Shown one piece after another: positions 13,712 to 14,472 of a DNA stretch of 14,472 nt. The notes below the pieces were generated by a model that had not been told where the DNA came from, did not search any database, and saw only the letters and a list, made by a program, of their open reading frames with translations. Numbering within the stretch: the first letter of the stretch is position 1; each line of letters starts with the position of its first letter. A program made the translations under genes and the position numbers. This stretch comes from Acidobacteriota bacterium (lineage in GTDB: Bacteria; Acidobacteriota; Terriglobia; Terriglobales; Acidobacteriaceae): assembly GCA_021779695.1 (NCBI GenBank), contig JAJYAE010000078.1, forward strand, positions 1 through 14,472, given 5' to 3'.

Positions 13712-14472
13712 ACGACGCCATCATTATCCGCGGTGCGCGGACGCACAACTTGAAGAATCTCACCTGCGAGATTCCCCACGGCAAACTGACCGTCGTCAGC
13801 GGCGTCTCGGGCTCGGGCAAGTCTTCGCTCGCCTTTGACACCATCTATGCCGAGGGCCAGCGCCGTTACGTCGAGTCGCTCTCTGCCTACGCCCGCCAGT
13901 TCCTCGAACGCATCGAGAAGCCCGACGTGGACGAAATCGACGGCCTCGCTCCTGCCATCGCCATCAAGCAGAAGAACACCACGCGCAATCCCCGCTCTAC
14001 CGTCGCCACGGCGACTGAGATCTACGACTACATGCGGCTGCTCTACGCCCGCTGCGGACAGGTCCACTGCGTCCACTGCGACGGCCTGGTCAAGCGCGAC
14101 TCCATCGACGAAGTCGCCGCAGCCATCCTCGCGCTGGGGGAGGGAACGCGCCTGCAGGCGCTTTTCCCCGTACGCCACAACGAGCAGCCAGCAGCCGAAC
14201 CCGCCCGTCCCGCTCGCCGCACCGCCAAAGCCTCCGCAAAACCGCCCGTCGCCTCCGCCGTAGCCGACCCCATCTCGGACGCGCTCAAGGCGCGCCTCAA
14301 CGACCTCCGTTCCGCCGGCTTCAACCGCCTCTACCAGCGCGGCCGCATCTTCGAGTTCTCCACGCCCGAGTCGCTGCTCGATCTCGACTTCACCCTCCCC
14401 GTCTTTGTCCTTCTCGACCGCATCGTCGTCAGCGCCGACAACCGTTCCCGCATCGTAGACGCCGCTGAAATC
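13708..14472 (+). CDS. uvrA: UvrABC excinuclease subunit A, N-terminal 255 codons (partial)
   Basis: DNA damage-recognition ATPase of nucleotide excision repair; the gene continues past the right edge. From TTG 13708 the protein reads [17 protein letters not shown], the standard UvrA opening. Next come Walker [11 protein letters not shown] (32-41), [66 protein letters not shown], and a CxxC pair in VHCVHCDG (~118-125). In the following UvrB-interaction/insertion region there is an extra ~30-residue Ala/Pro/Arg/Lys stretch (~157-187) before [18 protein letters not shown] and VLLDRIVV. An in-frame ATG at 13627 overlaps the TATAAT box and would add 27 unrelated residues, so it is rejected. GGGTG at 8-nt spacing is a weak RBS. 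The frame is intact over everything visible. Confidence 0.96.
   Translation, partial: MNDAIIIRGARTHNLKNLTCEIPHGKLTVVSGVSGSGKSSLAFDTIYAEGQRRYVESLSAYARQFLERIEKPDVDEIDGLAPAIAIKQKNTTRNPRSTVATATEIYDYMRLLYARCGQVHCVHCDGLVKRDSIDEVAAAILALGEGTRLQALFPVRHNEQPAAEPARPARRTAKASAKPPVASAVADPISDALKARLNDLRSAGFNRLYQRGRIFEFSTPESLLDLDFTLPVFVLLDRIVVSADNRSRIVDAAEI

Noticed and set aside
1..14472. Search for CRISPR arrays, tRNA/rRNA genes, transposases, integrases, toxin-antitoxin pairs or defence genes
   Set aside because: No regularly spaced repeats, cloverleaf-like segments, or recombinase/transposase motifs were seen; gene content is mainly housekeeping.

Overview
The window is high-GC bacterial chromosome with dense, short-gapped genes. 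The gene content and style suggest an acidobacterium of the Terriglobia/Acidobacteriaceae type: a large TolC-family protein with a Gly-rich insertion, a GAF-GAF-SpoIIE phosphatase, an Ala/Pro-rich insertion in UvrA, and small exported proteins of the kind seen in that group. This assignment is an inference from protein style, not from a marker gene.

Left part (1-3640). A minus-strand pair, truA (tRNA pseudouridine synthase) followed by the N-terminus of a probable M20/M28-type metallopeptidase that runs off the left edge, faces away from a plus-strand TolC-family outer-membrane efflux gene. A ~330 bp divergent spacer lies between them. The TolC gene and aroA converge on a perfect 15-bp hairpin that can terminate transcription from both sides.

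Middle (3656-9347). Four minus-strand genes follow one another: hpt (purine salvage), deoC (deoxyribose-phosphate aldolase), a two-GAF SpoIIE phosphatase, and aroA (EPSP synthase with class II motifs). A -35/-10 pair lies just upstream of deoC. hpt is divergent from an Lgt-family prolipoprotein diacylglyceryl transferase on the plus strand.

Right part (9514-14472). A plus-strand exported protein of unknown function converges on a three-gene minus-strand cluster: two small exported helical proteins that look like distant paralogues, then a SprT-like zinc metalloprotease. Next comes a minus-strand secreted TPR protein with a GTG start and strong RBS. It is divergent from uvrA, whose 5' part (255 codons) closes the window. 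uvrA is preceded by a perfect TATAAT and a possible 25-codon leader ORF whose stop overlaps the uvrA TTG start.

Most genes are housekeeping: tRNA modification, aromatic amino acid synthesis, nucleotide salvage, lipoprotein maturation and DNA repair. I saw no phage, transposon, CRISPR array, RNA gene or defence system. The least explained parts are the exported-protein/protease cluster at 10309-12058, the uvrA leader, and the variant active-site pattern in the Lgt homologue.
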